A DNA stretch of 64,000 nt from Spirometra erinaceieuropaei (GCA_902702965.1 CACRXP010000145.1:1072580-1136579); one strand, 5' to 3'. Shown: positions 45,980-57,312, counted from the stretch's first letter. Notes: a model not told the origin generated them from the sequence alone. Numbers and translations: made by a program.

Positions 45980-48945
45980 ATTGAATGCTGAAATGTGCGA
46001 ACGTTCCTGGACCCCTGTACCCAAAGTCTGACCGCGCGCAGCCGTAATCAGTACAACGTGGATGTCTACAGTCTGTCTGAAGTTCGACCTCCTGACTCCA
46101 GGCTCTCGAGAAATAAAGATCCCTGGAGTCGAATCACAATTCACCCTTAACCGCAGCGGCCCGCGCGACTCTTCTGGTAGACACGGTGTGGCTATCTCCC
46201 TCTCGCAACAAGCGAACCTTGCTTTACTCGTTTAGAAACCAGTAAATGACCGGATGGCCTACGTGCGACTGAAGGGTCACTTCGCAAATATTTTCATCGC
46301 CTCTCTGTGCGCACCAAATTCAGCTGCCGAACAGCGCGACAAAGAGCCGCTTTACTCGCAGTTGCAACTGTTAGTTGAAAGATTCCTTCGCGCGATTTGC
46401 TGACTGTTGCCGGGATTTGGAATGTTTTAACTGAACCTGGCGACTCCACAAACAGTCATCTTGGCCGCTTTGGGCTTGGTTTCCGATGTGAAAATGGTGA
46501 GAGATTACTGGACCTCGCTGATTAGAACCGACTGCTTGTCACCAACACGTGTTTCCAACATTGCAAAAAACATCTGCTGACTTGGTATTCAAACGGCGGT
46601 CATACGGCCAGTCAGACTGAATACATACTAGTCAGCTCAAGGTTCCACAGCTGGGTTCACGATAGCAGATCGAAGCTTGGTACCTAAACTGGTAACGCCC
46701 ATAGGTCGGACCATGTTCTTCGTACACGCTTGAAAGTCCATCTCTCATCTGCGCCAAAAGTGCCACGTCCTATACGCCTCGATATCGCAAAAATCCGACA
46801 AACCAGCACTGTCGATGTCCTAAGCAGAAAAATCCGGTCCTGTTTTACGACTCGAGCCAACGGAGAAGGCGGTAACTAGTGGTCGTCACTGAAAAAACCA
46901 GTCTATGAGGCAACTGAGGAAATCCTTGGATATACCCAGCGACGCTGCAGTGACTGGATCAACGGAAGAACCCTGTAGTTGTCTGCTCAGACCGCTCCAG
47001 CCAGGTCCCGTAATGACTATTCTTTCCGCCAACTCCAGAAGATTACGGCAAAGTCGGCCAGGGATGACCGGAAGCAATATTGGGCTAAAATGGCGGCCTC
47101 CACAGAACAGACCTCGAACGTTGGTGACACTCCAAAACTCTACCAACTTGTCCGCCAAGTTAGTGGTAAGCCCTCTGCACTGACTGATTCTGAACGCGAC
47201 ATGAATGGTGGCTTTACTGCTGGCAACTCGGCCATGGTCGAGCGCTGGCGTGAGCGCTACGAGCACTGTTTAAACTTCGATGCCAAAACCCACCACGCCC
47301 TTTCCTCTACAGCGGGGTTTCTACCCTCCTCAACCTATTCATTGTCATGCATAAAAAGGCAACGTAACACCAAGACACCCCGAGAGACTGTATAGCCGCT
47401 GAAATCTACAAGTCTTGTGTCGACACACTAGCGCCCTGAGTCCTTGAGGTGATTGAACAAGCGTGGAGAGAAGAGGCTGTTTCTGGTGAATGGGGTTCAG
47501 GCCTCCTCGTACCTGCGTCACTGTGGCGGATAATGGCACTAGACGGTATATCGCCAGCAATCATCGCCATGATCAAAGCCTACTACCACTTGTAGCTTTT
47601 TACTTTCCTTATATATTAACTGCGAACTTGGAATAGATCAGTATGTGCAAGGTCTACAGGCTCAGACCAAAGTTTTTATGCATGCGTATTTGGGCCGAAG
47701 TTAATTTCTAAGAAAATTAAAAAGTTATAATTTGTAAATTAGAGTATCTAACAGACAGCAGACAGGGAATGCTGGGGGAGCCATTTACGAGCCGAAACCC
47801 TCGCAGCTGTGACATGCAGCGGCAGAATATCGGCGAAACACGTGTGTATGGGCTTTCGGCTAGTACCTGTATTGTTAGTATGGAATCAACTTACCCTGTT
47901 ACCACTGCACGAGTTCTAGTTCATGAAAATCTTTTCCAAGCATCCGGCATTCGGGCTGATGTTCAAAAAGGTTTTATCCTGTCGCCCATCCTGTCCAACT
48001 ACGCTACTGACTGGATTCTCGAGAAGGCCCCACACGAAGATGACAATGTTGAGTTTACATCCGGACACCGACTGACAAGTATCCACTATGTCGATGATAC
48101 TGCCTTACTTACTTCAAGTTTTGCCGATCTGCAGCCTATGGTGTCACGGGTGAACGAGGTCGCTAAATCGGTCGGTTTACCCATAAACGCTGGGAAGATC
48201 AACGTGTTTTCTAGCCGCATCCCTGGCCAGGAGATGACACCTCGAGATTTATGGCTGTCAACGTGAAGAAGTAGACAGTCTTAATTACCTCGGGGCGAGG
48301 TTGCTGCCGAATGGACAGAGTAAGAACGAAATTGTCTGCCGAATTAATGCTGCTCGTCCAGCTACTTCAAGTCTTGAAAAATGCCTATGGATCCGACGCG
48401 ACATCTCCATCGCCACTACTATTCGCGTGTACCGTGCATTTGTGCGGTTTGTCCTTCCCTATGGCTGTGAATGCTGGGCCGTATGCGTGGTGGACGAGCG
48501 GAAATTGGAGGCATTTGACCACCACTGTTTGAGCACCATCCATCGAGTGGAGTACACGGACTTCGTCTTAAATGAGACAGTCCGAACTCGCTGCGACAAC
48601 ATCGCAATGATAACCCAGGCCATCCAATAAGAACGATTGAGGTGGTTTGGGCTTGTTCTTCGTCGTCCACCTCAGGAGCTCAGTGTTAATGCCCTGGATC
48701 CGGCACTGTTACCCCATTGGGGGCATCGAAGAGGAGGTCAACTCAAGGCCTGGCTCGAGACAGTTTGTCAAGACATGGCGGTGGTTCTTGAACCTTAGGC
48801 ACTCGGTTTCCGTCATTAGCGAAGAGAATGGTTGAAACTGTCCAGGTCTGCTTCCGGGGATCGTCATGCGTGAAGAGGTATAGTTCGGGACATCATCGAG
48901 GCCGACTAGATCAGGCATGATCGCAGCCGTACCAAGTACAATTAC
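45980..48945 (+). pseudogene. RTE-like non-LTR retrotransposon, copy A (nearly full length)
   Basis: Reads an AP-endonuclease (NVRTFLDPCTQSLTARS, RMAYVRLKGHFANIFIASLC, GRFGLGFRCENGERLLDLAD, SSRFHSWVHDSRSKLG, SDHVLRTRLKVHLSSAPK), a linker (KMAASTEQTSNVGDTPKLYQ, LVRQVSGKPSAL), then RT pieces: SLWRIMALDG, VQKGFILSPILSNYATDWIL, HYVDDTALLTSSFADLQ (catalytic YVDD at 48087-48098) and the C-terminal CLWIRRDISIATTIRVYRAF and LPYGCECWAVCVVDERKLE. Many stops and frameshifts are present. Part of the RT finger/palm is deleted near 47515, and about 300 bp of foreign sequence sits at 47593-47900. Copy A is about 3 kb long, roughly the size of RTE elements. Confidence 0.9.
47593..47900. other. AT-rich insertion inside RTE copy A
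   Basis: RT homology stops after IIAMIKAYYH and resumes at TTARVLVHENL. The roughly 300 intervening bases, absent from copy B, are AT-rich for the first half (TTAATTTCTAAGAAAATTAA) and have no recognised coding content. They are probably a small secondary insertion. Confidence 0.7.
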
Positions 48946-49205
48946 GATAAGGGTTGCCTTGTGAGGGGGTCATCGCAGACTGGCCTGCAATCCAGAGGAA
49001 CGAGTTATTGTTTAAGTTTGTAATCTTCGGAGCCACAAAGCCTGTTTGCCTTTTCACAGTGAGGAAACCAAGCCTCCAACCCGGTGTTGATCGATCTCAC
49101 CCACTTCACCCGCGCATTGGTGTGTGTGAGTTCAGTCAACTGAAAATGAAACTGAATACAGTAGCTAACGTAATGCTTTCGGTGAGGTAGGTGGGTGGTG
49201 GTAGG

Positions 49206-49440
49206 TTAGTTGTGTTGACATTGCTGTGGATCTGAAGGTGTCAAGCAGTCACTCCAGAACACGAATGTGCGTTGGCAGTGAGGACATACCGAGAGAAGCT
49301 GGACGTTGTCTGTATTGGTCGGCGGTATTCCAGTTCTGCGTGCTTTTCGTCTTGCTTTGCACGCCCCTATGCTGTTAGTTTCGGCAGGACGTGTCTGTCG
49401 ATCCAGCATACAAGTGTCCGGGGACTCTTGTGTTATTTAC
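49206..49440 (-). pseudogene. Retroelement C2H2 zinc-finger tail fragment
   Basis: The minus strand reads KARRKARRTGIPPTNTDN, then VCPHCQRTFVFWSDCLTPSD and PQQCQHN. The CPHCQRTF half-finger preceded by an ARRKAR tract is the pattern seen near the C-terminus of a common flatworm non-LTR element family; the His half of the finger is degraded. Confidence 0.6.
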
Positions 49441-49734
49441 ACAGAACAGGAGGATGTTTGCAGACGGGACGTGAATTGAGCTCAGAAGACAATCCAAGTG
49501 GTAAGGCTTAAGATACACGGTGGGATACATGACATGGAAAGGGGTCAGATGTGGTTATGTAGTCGCACCTGAGGTAAACAAACCCCAGCCACCTTTAATA
49601 CGGGACCGGTGGTAAGAGACGTTTTTACAGTTAGGGCCAAGGAACGCACAGGCGACGAGGTCAAGTAATTGTATGCGAAAGAAAAGCTAATGGGAATGCG
49701 CGGTCGTACACTGAGTGGTTGAGAAATAGGTGCC

Positions 49735-49820
49735 CTAATCCTAAACCACAACCCCCTAACGCTTGACTAAACCCTTAACTCCAACCCTTAACCGCAGCCC
49801 AGAACCCTAACCCTGAAACA
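49735..49820. repeat. Degenerate telomere-like (CCCTAA)n block
   Basis: CCTAATCCTAAACC, CCCCCTAACG, CTAAACCCTTAACTCCAACC, CCTTAACC and GAACCCTAACCCTGAAAC follow each other in about 85 bases. The flatworm telomere repeat is TTAGGG (CCCTAA on this strand), so this is a decayed interstitial telomeric tract. Confidence 0.7.
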
Positions 49821-51079
49821 TCCAACGCGAAAGTTAGAACGGGACGAAAGGCCGAAAGTCAAGAAGGACCACCGGCATTGTGCCGAAAAAGGTAGACACG
49901 GCAACAAAGAAACAAAGCCGCCAACAAGACACACACCGCAATGCACAGCAACACCATGCCAGCGTAATCACACCAGCTCAAAATAATTAAGTAGGTCAAC
50001 TGTATTGTGTCTATCAGGTGCGGCTACATAACTACATCTTACCGGGAAATGCTGTAGGTTAGCGGGTGGTCAATCAACACATAGGAGTTCTGATCCCGCG
50101 TCTATGACATTAAAAATCCGCCTGCCACGCGCATGTCGTGTGATATTTTACTTCAATACGGGCAGTATACAGTGCATTCCTCCTGAAGTGGACAGTATCG
50201 GGGAGTGACAGGAAACAGTAGAGGTAATAATAAATAATTAAAAAACATTCTAATGAATTCCGTCCCGAAAATATAGGGCAAATTGGCGAATTCGGGTCTT
50301 TCGTCTTAGGGAGGTTTTTTGATCTCTGCGGCACTTCGCGGAGTCAGTGGTTCTTCCTCTCCCAACTGCTGGCTGGTGTAGCAGGACGGTAGGGAGCATA
50401 CACCCTGGCTGATGGTGTTGTAGTATGCAGACAGTAGTTTGTCATCGGAACGCTGAAGTCGACATCAGGGGGTTGCTATTAGTCCCGACCTCTTGCATTC
50501 TCTTTCTGAGTCCGTGCGTTGGCCGACTTGGTCCAAACGTCGGCACACAGTTTTTTCGTCTACCGCTATTTCTACTGCTTGTCCCTCACTTTTTCGAACT
50601 ACCAACAGACCAGCTCTCCTCGTCGATCAGTCACGTATAGATCGTCTTGTTAAGCGCGAAGATTCGAGGTCGGGTGCGCACGTCATATCGAGCCCTCATC
50701 TTCGTCTGTTTCTCGATTTTGCTGTCATACGTTGGAGGATTAAACAGATCAAGTCGTGCGCGCAACTATCGCTCAAAAATCAGCTCAACAGGGGATTAAC
50801 CGACTGAGTCATTTGGTGTGGCATGATAACCGAACAAAAATACGACATTTTCGTGGATATATCCGCTTGCGTCTTTTTAGCCTACCCACGTTTTATCGTC
50901 TGAACTCTGGGCTCTCTGAGGCCATTTGATGGTGCGTGGTACGGGGCAGTAGTTAGATGCCTGATTCAGTTTTCCTTATAAATTCTACAAATTCTACATT
51001 AGTCAAGGTCGAGCCATTGCCTGAAATGACCCTTTCGTGTATTCCAAAAGCAGAGAAAATAACTCACAACTTGTTGATT

Positions 51080-52850
51080 TTTATTATTCAACTAGGATTT
51101 CCGGTAGGAATCGCCACAACCCATCTAATGTAGGCGCCAACCATCACCGAAGTCATATTGCTCTGGAATGAAAAAAATCGCCATGTACCCTCTTCCATGG
51201 CGGTTCGGGCCAGACCCAAGGTTTCAGGGACAGCATTAGCAGTCTTCTGTGTTCTTCGACGCTCAAGACATGCCCTTACCATTTTTCGATATCCACATCA
51301 TTTTTGGACGATCAGACAGTTCTGCACGAGAGCTTTTATTCTGACTGTATCAAGATGAGCATCATGCAGGTCTTTGATGATGGCTTGACGGTCCTGCGGC
51401 TATACGACTACACGCTATACGCCCCATTGCACACACTCGTCCTGTAGACTCACTTCGTTCTGATGGCGGCCGTAGAATGGTTGAAAACCGGAAAAGGCAG
51501 AGGACGAACCGTCATATTGAAAGGCTCCTTTTGCCCGAGCTACAGGGTGGTCTCTGAATGTCCATTATCTAGTTCGTTGGCAGATTAAGGCTGCGGGGAC
51601 TAAGTTCTGCAGAAGACTAATGCGCCAAAAAGCTAGTGCCTCGTTAACGGTATTGTCTACGATTGGGTACCTACTAAAGATGTTGATCACTACATCTGCA
51701 CTACCCGCATTATATTTTCATCCATAGGTTGTGAGAGGAAAGTGAGACTGTCAATCTTTGCATTCTTGTCGAGGACATTGCTCCATCCCTCATTTTTCAT
51801 CCACCAAGCCTAGGGTAGGTTTATGCTCGATGTGAATTTCGAAGAGCCGGCCAAAAAGATGCAAGCGTAAGCCTTATAGGCCCGGCATTATTGCTATGGC
51901 TTCTTTATCTAATTGTGAGCAGTTGGTTCCTGCCAGGAACATGGTTTTAGATGCAAAAGCGATCGGCATTAGCACTGGAAGGCATTTGGTGCGCGAGATT
52001 TTCGGGACCGTCATGAGTCAGGACAGACAAGCAGCTAATAGGAACTTTTGCCTGTTCAAACGCATTGCGACCTGTGACCAGTTCTAGTGACTATTCTTTT
52101 TGCGAACGCGGTTCAGAGTTTCAAAATTGTAGCCTCTTGACTCATTAATTGCCTGAAGTGGGCAATCAACTTGAGGAATGAACGCAACTAATTAAAATTT
52201 CTGGGAGCGTGGTGCCGTTTCCAGCGTTTCGACTCTGTGTCTGAGATGATGGCGGCCGGTTTTGCTCAACTTAAAATCCAAGTATTCCACCAATTCAGTA
52301 GGAAACGTGGCCATGTGCCTCTTGAGTTCGAAGCGGACTTCTAAACCCGCTAGCGCCTTTTTAGCGTCTATAGGCAACTGTCTAGATGGACAGGTTATTG
52401 ATACATTGTCGAGATATGGGTAAACGTGGAGTATGTCTTCGCTAGGCCATAGGTCATGCCCTGAAATGAGCTGGCAGCAGAAATTACTCCAAGTGATAGT
52501 CTTCTGTCAAAAAAATCCTGCTGTGTATTGGTAGTCGTGGAGTCTCAGGAATCCTGATCTAGAACGACTTGGTTTTAAGTATGTTTCAGATTCAAAGTTA
52601 CAAATAGTCGACCATCAGAAATGGGTAGCATACGGATCCCTGGTGCGCAGGAATGGATACGAACTTATTTTAGTTGGTAAGCTGGCCGTCAGCTTTAAGT
52701 CGTCGCAAATACGCGCGGAACAATCAGATCTAAGTGCAGAAACAATTGGGGGTGTCCATGCCGAAGACTGCACGGAATCGATAACATACTTTTTTTTACA
52801 GGTGATAGGATCCTTCGGCCTAAAGTACAACTTCAAAACGGACTGAACAT
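51080..52850 (-). pseudogene. Ty3/gypsy pol pseudogene (RT, RNase H, integrase)
   Basis: Minus-strand reading from 52850 down shows the start of a gypsy RT (VIDSVQSSAWTPPIVSALRS, RICDDLKLTASLP, SSYPFLRT), the palm with degraded catalytic site (YLDN in VYPYLDNVSI where Y-x-DD is expected) and LVEYLDFKLSKTGRHHL. RNase H follows: PIAFASKTMFLAGTNCSQLD, KEAIAIMPG and HLFGRLFEIHIEHKPTLGL. Integrase fragments are HLDTVRIKALVQNC and TLGLARTAMEEGTWRFF with VVAIPT. Numerous stops and frame changes separate them. The residue changes at the RT active site (second Asp to Asn) and in HKPL's partner (E for D in IEHKP) confirm it is dead. LTRs were not identified. Confidence 0.88.
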
Positions 52851-53383
52851 GGTCTGAAGAAACACAAAAAAATCTGGCTTAAATCCGGATTTCACACGCG
52901 GGCTGATGCAATAGGTAGGGCAATTGTCATGAAACAGTTCTTTGTGATTTAGAGCCGCGTTAGCAACAATCAAATTTATATGGAATAACACAGGATACAG
53001 ATTTACTCCAATTCTGTCCTAGAAAATACGGTTGCGGAGTCCCCATAACGATGTGATCGGGAAGCTACACAGTTCTCTGTAAAGGCCCTTCGAATTTCTA
53101 GGCCCACCCCGTGTAAAAACGCAAATGCGCCAATGGGACACGGGTGAATTTCTAAAGAAAGGTATTGTTGATGAGAAGAACAAATAAGCCAGTCCATTTT
53201 CGATCACCCGGAAGCTTGACAGTGTAGGGTGATTGGAGCGGCGTGTCGGCTCGGAGCATTCGGAATATCGCCTTGCGCCCACAGGCTGGATTAGTGTAAG
53301 TGATACGAGTGCTACTATTCCTCGTTATTTAAAAGAACAGGCCCTATTTCTTGGAAAAGAGAGAAACTGTAGGTGAGTGGGGA
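52851..53383. other. Possible upstream part of the minus-strand gypsy copy
   Basis: Lies upstream of the gypsy RT on the minus strand, where protease and gag would be expected. Minus-strand frames up to 87 codons exist (53003-53282), but no aspartic protease motif or zinc knuckle could be recognised. Confidence 0.3.
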
Positions 53384-53495
53384 GAAAGCGAGGTAGATGC
53401 TGCGGAAATCTGCCCCACTATACCTTTCTTCACGTGAAATTCAATGCTGGGCTCACTCTGCGGAACACGCGGTGGAAGTCGTCGCTTGCGATGTA
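53384..53495 (+). repeat. Short dispersed repeat, copy 3
   Basis: GGTAGATGCTGCG ... TCAATGCTGGGCTCACTCTG ... GGAACACGCGGTGGAAGTCG ... GCGATG parallels 11885-12003. It directly abuts the 3' tail of RTE copy B. Confidence 0.6.
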
Positions 53496-55432
53496 CTTAC
53501 TTATTTATTTGTACTTGGTACGGCTGAGATCATGCCTAATCTAGTGCGCCTCGACGACGTCCCAAACTATACCTCTTCACGCATGACGAGCCGCGGCAGC
53601 AGACCTGGACAGTTTAAACCATTCTCTTCGCTAATGACGGAAACCGAGTGCCTAAGGTTCAAGAACCACCGCCATGTCTTGACGAACTGTCTCGAGCCAG
53701 GCTTAGAGTTGACCTCCTCTTCGATGCCCCCAATGGGGTAACAGTGCCGGATCCAGGGCAGTTACACTGAGCTCCTAAGGTAGACGACAAAGAACATGCC
53801 CAAACCACCTCAGTCGTCTTTCTTGGATGGCCTGGGTTATCATTGCGAGGTTGGCGCAGCGAGTTCGGGCTGTCTCATTTGAGACGAAATCCGTGTACTC
53901 CACTCGAAGGATGGTTCTCAAGCAACGGTAGTCAAATACCTCCAAGTTCGCCTCGTCCACCACGTAGACGGCCCAGCATTCCTAGCCATAGGGACGGACA
54001 AACCGTACAAATGCACGGTATACGCGAATGTTAGCGGCGATGGGGAAGTCGCGTCGGATCCACAGGCATTTTCTAAGACTTGAAGTAACTCGACAAGCAG
54101 CATTAATTCGGCAGACAATGTCGTTCTTACTCTGTCCATTCGGCAGCAGCCTCGCCCCGAGGTATTTAAGACTGTCTACTTCTTCACGTTGACAGCCATA
54201 AATCTCGAGAGGTGTCATCTCCTGGCCAGGGATGCAGCTATAAAACACTTTGGTCTTCCCTGTGTTGATGGATAATCCGACCTATCTAGCGACCTCGTTC
54301 ACCCGTGACACCCTAGACTGCAGATCAGCAAAACATGAAGCAAGTAAGGCAGTATCATCGACATAGTGGATACTGGTCAGTCAGTGTCCGGATGCAAACT
54401 CAACATTGTCATCTTCGTGTAGGACCCTCTCGAGAATCCAGTCAGTAGCGTAGTTGGACAGGATGGGCGACAGGATAAAACCTTTTTGAACACCAGCCCG
54501 AATGCCGGGTGCTTGGGAAGGATTGTTGTGGACCATAACTCGTACAGTATTGGAGTAATAATGGGCTGTGATCATGGCGATGATTGCTTGCGGCACACCG
54601 TCTAGTGCCATTATCCGCCACAGCGACGCACGGTGGATGATACCGAATGTGATGGCAAAGTCAACAAAGCAGACGGCCGTCGGCTGTTGACAGCCATGGC
54701 GAAATTCAAGAATACGCCTCAGTGTGAATGCCTGGTACTCACATTCACGTCCAGCACGGAATCCGGCTTGATTTCGCCTCATCTTAGGGTCACTCACAGC
54801 CTGGAACTGCCTGATTAGGACAATAGCAAAGGTCTTTGAAGCGACGTCAATGAGACGTATGCCGTGGTAGTCCTCGAATTTCGTCTTACCTTTCCTCTTG
54901 AGGACAGGTATGAGGAAGCCTGAGCTCTAGTCATCAGAAATAGCCTCTTCTCTCCACGCTTGTTCAATCACTTCAAGGAGCCAGGACGGAGGGGTGTCGA
55001 CACAAGACTTGCCGATTTCGGCGGGTTTGTCATCGTCTTGTAGTGCCTTGTTGTTGCTTGGCCTTTGCATGGCATTGTGGGCTTCTCCTTCTGAAGAGGG
55101 GGGGTCTCATGGCCCTGCATATGTCGGGGAGGGAAGAACGTCCGCTGTAGAGGAGAGTAACGGCGTGGTGGGGTTGGGCATCGAAATTGAGACATTGCTC
55201 GTAGCGCTAAAGCCAGCGCACGACCTTGGCCGAGTTGTCAGCAGTAAAGCCACCATTCACGTCGCGCTCAGAGTCAGTCAGTGGAGGGGGCTTACCACTA
55301 ACTTGGCGGACAAGTTGACAGAGTTTCGGAGTGTCATCAAGTTTAAAGGCCTGTTCCATGGAGGTTGCTATTCCGGCCACAATTTTTTTCCGGTTATTCC
55401 TGGCCGACCTTTCCGCTGATAAGGTTCATATC
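53493..55432 (-). pseudogene. RTE-like retrotransposon, copy B (5'-truncated)
   Basis: Inverted relative to copy A and of the same subfamily. The minus strand reads DTPKLCQLVRQVSGKPPPLT, KTKFEDYHGIRLIDVASKTF, AIVLIRQFQAVSDPKMRRNQ, AGFRAGRECEYQAFTLRRIL, QPTAVCFVDFAITFGIIHRA, SLWRIMALDGVPQAIIAMI, GVQKGFILSPILSNYATDWI and, after a stop in the HRL segment, SIHYVDDTALLASCFADL, then the C-terminal GCQREEVDSLKYLGARLLPN and RRDFPIAANIRVYRAFVRF. The FVDFAAAF-type first catalytic aspartate motif reads FVDFAITF. The 3' end carries short AAAT/AAGT repeats at 53493-53512. The 5' end breaks off in the linker; the endonuclease is absent. Confidence 0.9.
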
Positions 55433-56280
55433 GAGATAGTTCTTGCATCTCATCTTATCTCCCTTTCTGAGCACAGATAAGAGGACCTCCGATGGTCAAG
55501 CTGTTGTGTGAGCGCATTGCAGTCGTAGGGGGCCGCAGGCGTATTCGAGAGTGAGTCGGAAACGTCGGGCCAATAAATTCCTTGTTTCAGCGCCCGTGTC
55601 TCCTTCTTCGCGTTGAAGTTGGTCTTGCTGCGAAGCTACCGCGTGTCAGACCGTTCGCTGGGAAGGGGATAATTTTGATGTAACATAGTGTCAAGCATTA
55701 GGATGTTGGCGCTCGGTCGCAAGCTAGATACGCAAAAAACGGGTGCTATGGCTTATGTTTTCTGGATGTATCCTAGATCCCAAAGCTTACTTTCCATGGC
55801 TTTGCCTAAAACACCCGGATTTTTATAAGTTTTTGGAAAGTATTCCACAGTGCCCGCGATAAAATTACTTTTAAAGTGCACAGGACTTCGAGAGCTCGTG
55901 ACATCTGCCAGCCTTCAACTCCTATTGTTACGCTGCCAGTTCGAGCACAAAAACCGACGAAAGTTGTGCTTCAATGTTTTCTCCTAAACTTTTGTTGTTC
56001 TATGTACTCAAAACAAAAGTTATGCGAAACTGAGACAGAACTACCTGCAAGAATGACATTAAGACATACGCAAAATTAGGAGAAGTGGGAACCGTCAAAT
56101 TTACTTAGTTATAACAGACGATAATAGTTGCACTACTTCCTAGCAAAACCGACTTCGAATCTGCGCCTTTAAACCGCTTAATTACAATTATGCCCCCAAA
56201 ATGGCTCTACATCCTCCATCGAATTTGCAACGTACATTTGAAGTGAATGCTAGTACAGTGTATTGGTAGGACGCTTTTTT
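55433..56280. other. No gene recognised; upstream flank of the 56440 gene
   Basis: Between RTE copy B and the ankyrin-like gene. Open frames are short and unmatched. The promoter or an upstream non-coding exon of the gene at 56440 should lie here. Confidence 0.35.
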
Positions 56281-56288
56281 ATTCACAG
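56271..56288 (+). promoter_or_regulatory. Splice acceptor in 5' leader of the 56440 gene
   Basis: CGCTTTTTTATTCACAG is a strong polypyrimidine-AG acceptor about 150 bp before the ATG, with no in-frame coding upstream. It may end a 5' UTR intron or accept a spliced leader, since trans-splicing occurs in flatworms. Confidence 0.5.
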
Positions 56289-56439
56289 AGGCTAGGCTAC
56301 TTTCGGCAGAGAGAATAAGGGCTGGAAGGGAATTGGGTGTTCAAGCCGGCCCAAATGTGCACAGTGGGGATCAATATCCTGGGCATTTGAACAGGGCTCT
56401 CGATCAGAGCGGCTGGTGCCGGCGTAAGAACTCAGAAAG

Positions 56440-57177
56440 ATGTCCTCCTATGTACCAAACTCCAAGATTCCAATGGAGAATTTGCTCCAGGAAATGGAGT
56501 TCGCTCGTGGCCGGCCAGCTAACCCTCATGGGGACATCATCCTACCTTCGTACATTATCGATCAGAGAGTAATCAAGGCCATCGAGAGAGAAATTTTTGA
56601 CTACGTGGAGTCCTACGCTCGAAAATGCCCCAATAACACATTGCGATATTTCTTCCTTGAGGACATCACGAGTTTGAAGCCCGTAAAAAGGCATATTACA
56701 GTTGGCACGCTGTTGGGCTATGCGTGCCGCTATCGGGCTCATGAGTGCATCCGAGTTCTCATGCAACACGGGGCGAAACCTCTGCAGCCTTCCTACATAC
56801 TAGATTGGAATACATCGAAGGAGGGTGCACAGACGATGGAGATAACTGAAGTGCCGTCCATTGCGCTTCTCGCGAGCATGTTTCATAGGTGTGACATAAA
56901 GACGCTGGCCAAAACCTTCAACTACTTCAAGGAAGAAGATGTGGATTTTAACAAGATTGTAGAAATCAGGCATCAGGTGCTTCAACAACCGAAGGGCACA
57001 TCAACGAAGACAATCCAATTCAAAGATGCCTGGGAATGTCTGGAGAAGGAGATTGAGAAAACGCAAGGCGCAACACTGACGACCGCAAAGGCGAGCTTAA
57101 AGCAAATCCACAGCGCCTACAATACAGACCAATTGCAGCCCCTGTTCGAGAAGACCAAGCCACACAAGGGAAAGTAA
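56440..57177 (+). CDS. Ankyrin-like hypothetical protein, single coding exon
   Basis: An intact 245-codon frame with ATG in good context (A at -3) and a TAA stop. The N-terminal 80 residues are helical and charged. Residues 85-115 (HITVGTLLGYACRYRAHECI, then RVLMQHGAKPL) resemble one ankyrin repeat: T.L..A......ECI+.L+.HGA.P. Residues 136-175 (SIALLASMFHRCDIKTLAKT) may be a second, degenerate one. The C-terminus is charged and probably helical, ending in a lysine-rich tail. No signal peptide or membrane segment is seen. An AATAAA follows 130 bp after the stop, and a strong splice acceptor lies at 56271-56288 in the 5' leader. I cannot name the protein; a role in protein binding is only inferred. 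The lack of stops amid decayed repeats argues for a functional gene. Confidence 0.85.
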   Translation: MSSYVPNSKIPMENLLQEMEFARGRPANPHGDIILPSYIIDQRVIKAIEREIFDYVESYARKCPNNTLRYFFLEDITSLKPVKRHITVGTLLGYACRYRAHECIRVLMQHGAKPLQPSYILDWNTSKEGAQTMEITEVPSIALLASMFHRCDIKTLAKTFNYFKEEDVDFNKIVEIRHQVLQQPKGTSTKTIQFKDAWECLEKEIEKTQGATLTTAKASLKQIHSAYNTDQLQPLFEKTKPHKGK

Positions 57178-57306
57178 AATTAACGTCAACTCAGGACTTA
57201 CTTTCAACTTAGCTCATTTTATATCATTCGCTTGCTTAATTTTTTTCCGAACAAATGTTTCGAAGGGACTTCGAATAGACTACTTATTTTGTCATATATT
57301 TTGTTC

Positions 57307-57312
57307 AATAAA
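57307..57312 (+). terminator. Polyadenylation signal AATAAA
   Basis: A canonical AATAAA 130 bp after the stop of the 56440 gene, in an AT-rich 3' flank, with GT/T-rich sequence just before and AT-rich sequence after it. Confidence 0.75.

Larger units (their letters stand above)
48946..51079. other. No intact gene; zinc-finger tail fragment and telomere-like block within
   Basis: Apart from the zinc-finger retroelement tail (49206-49440) and the telomere-like block (49735-49820), described separately, I see only short unmatched open frames, including overlapping plus-strand frames at 50425-50807. Confidence 0.4.
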
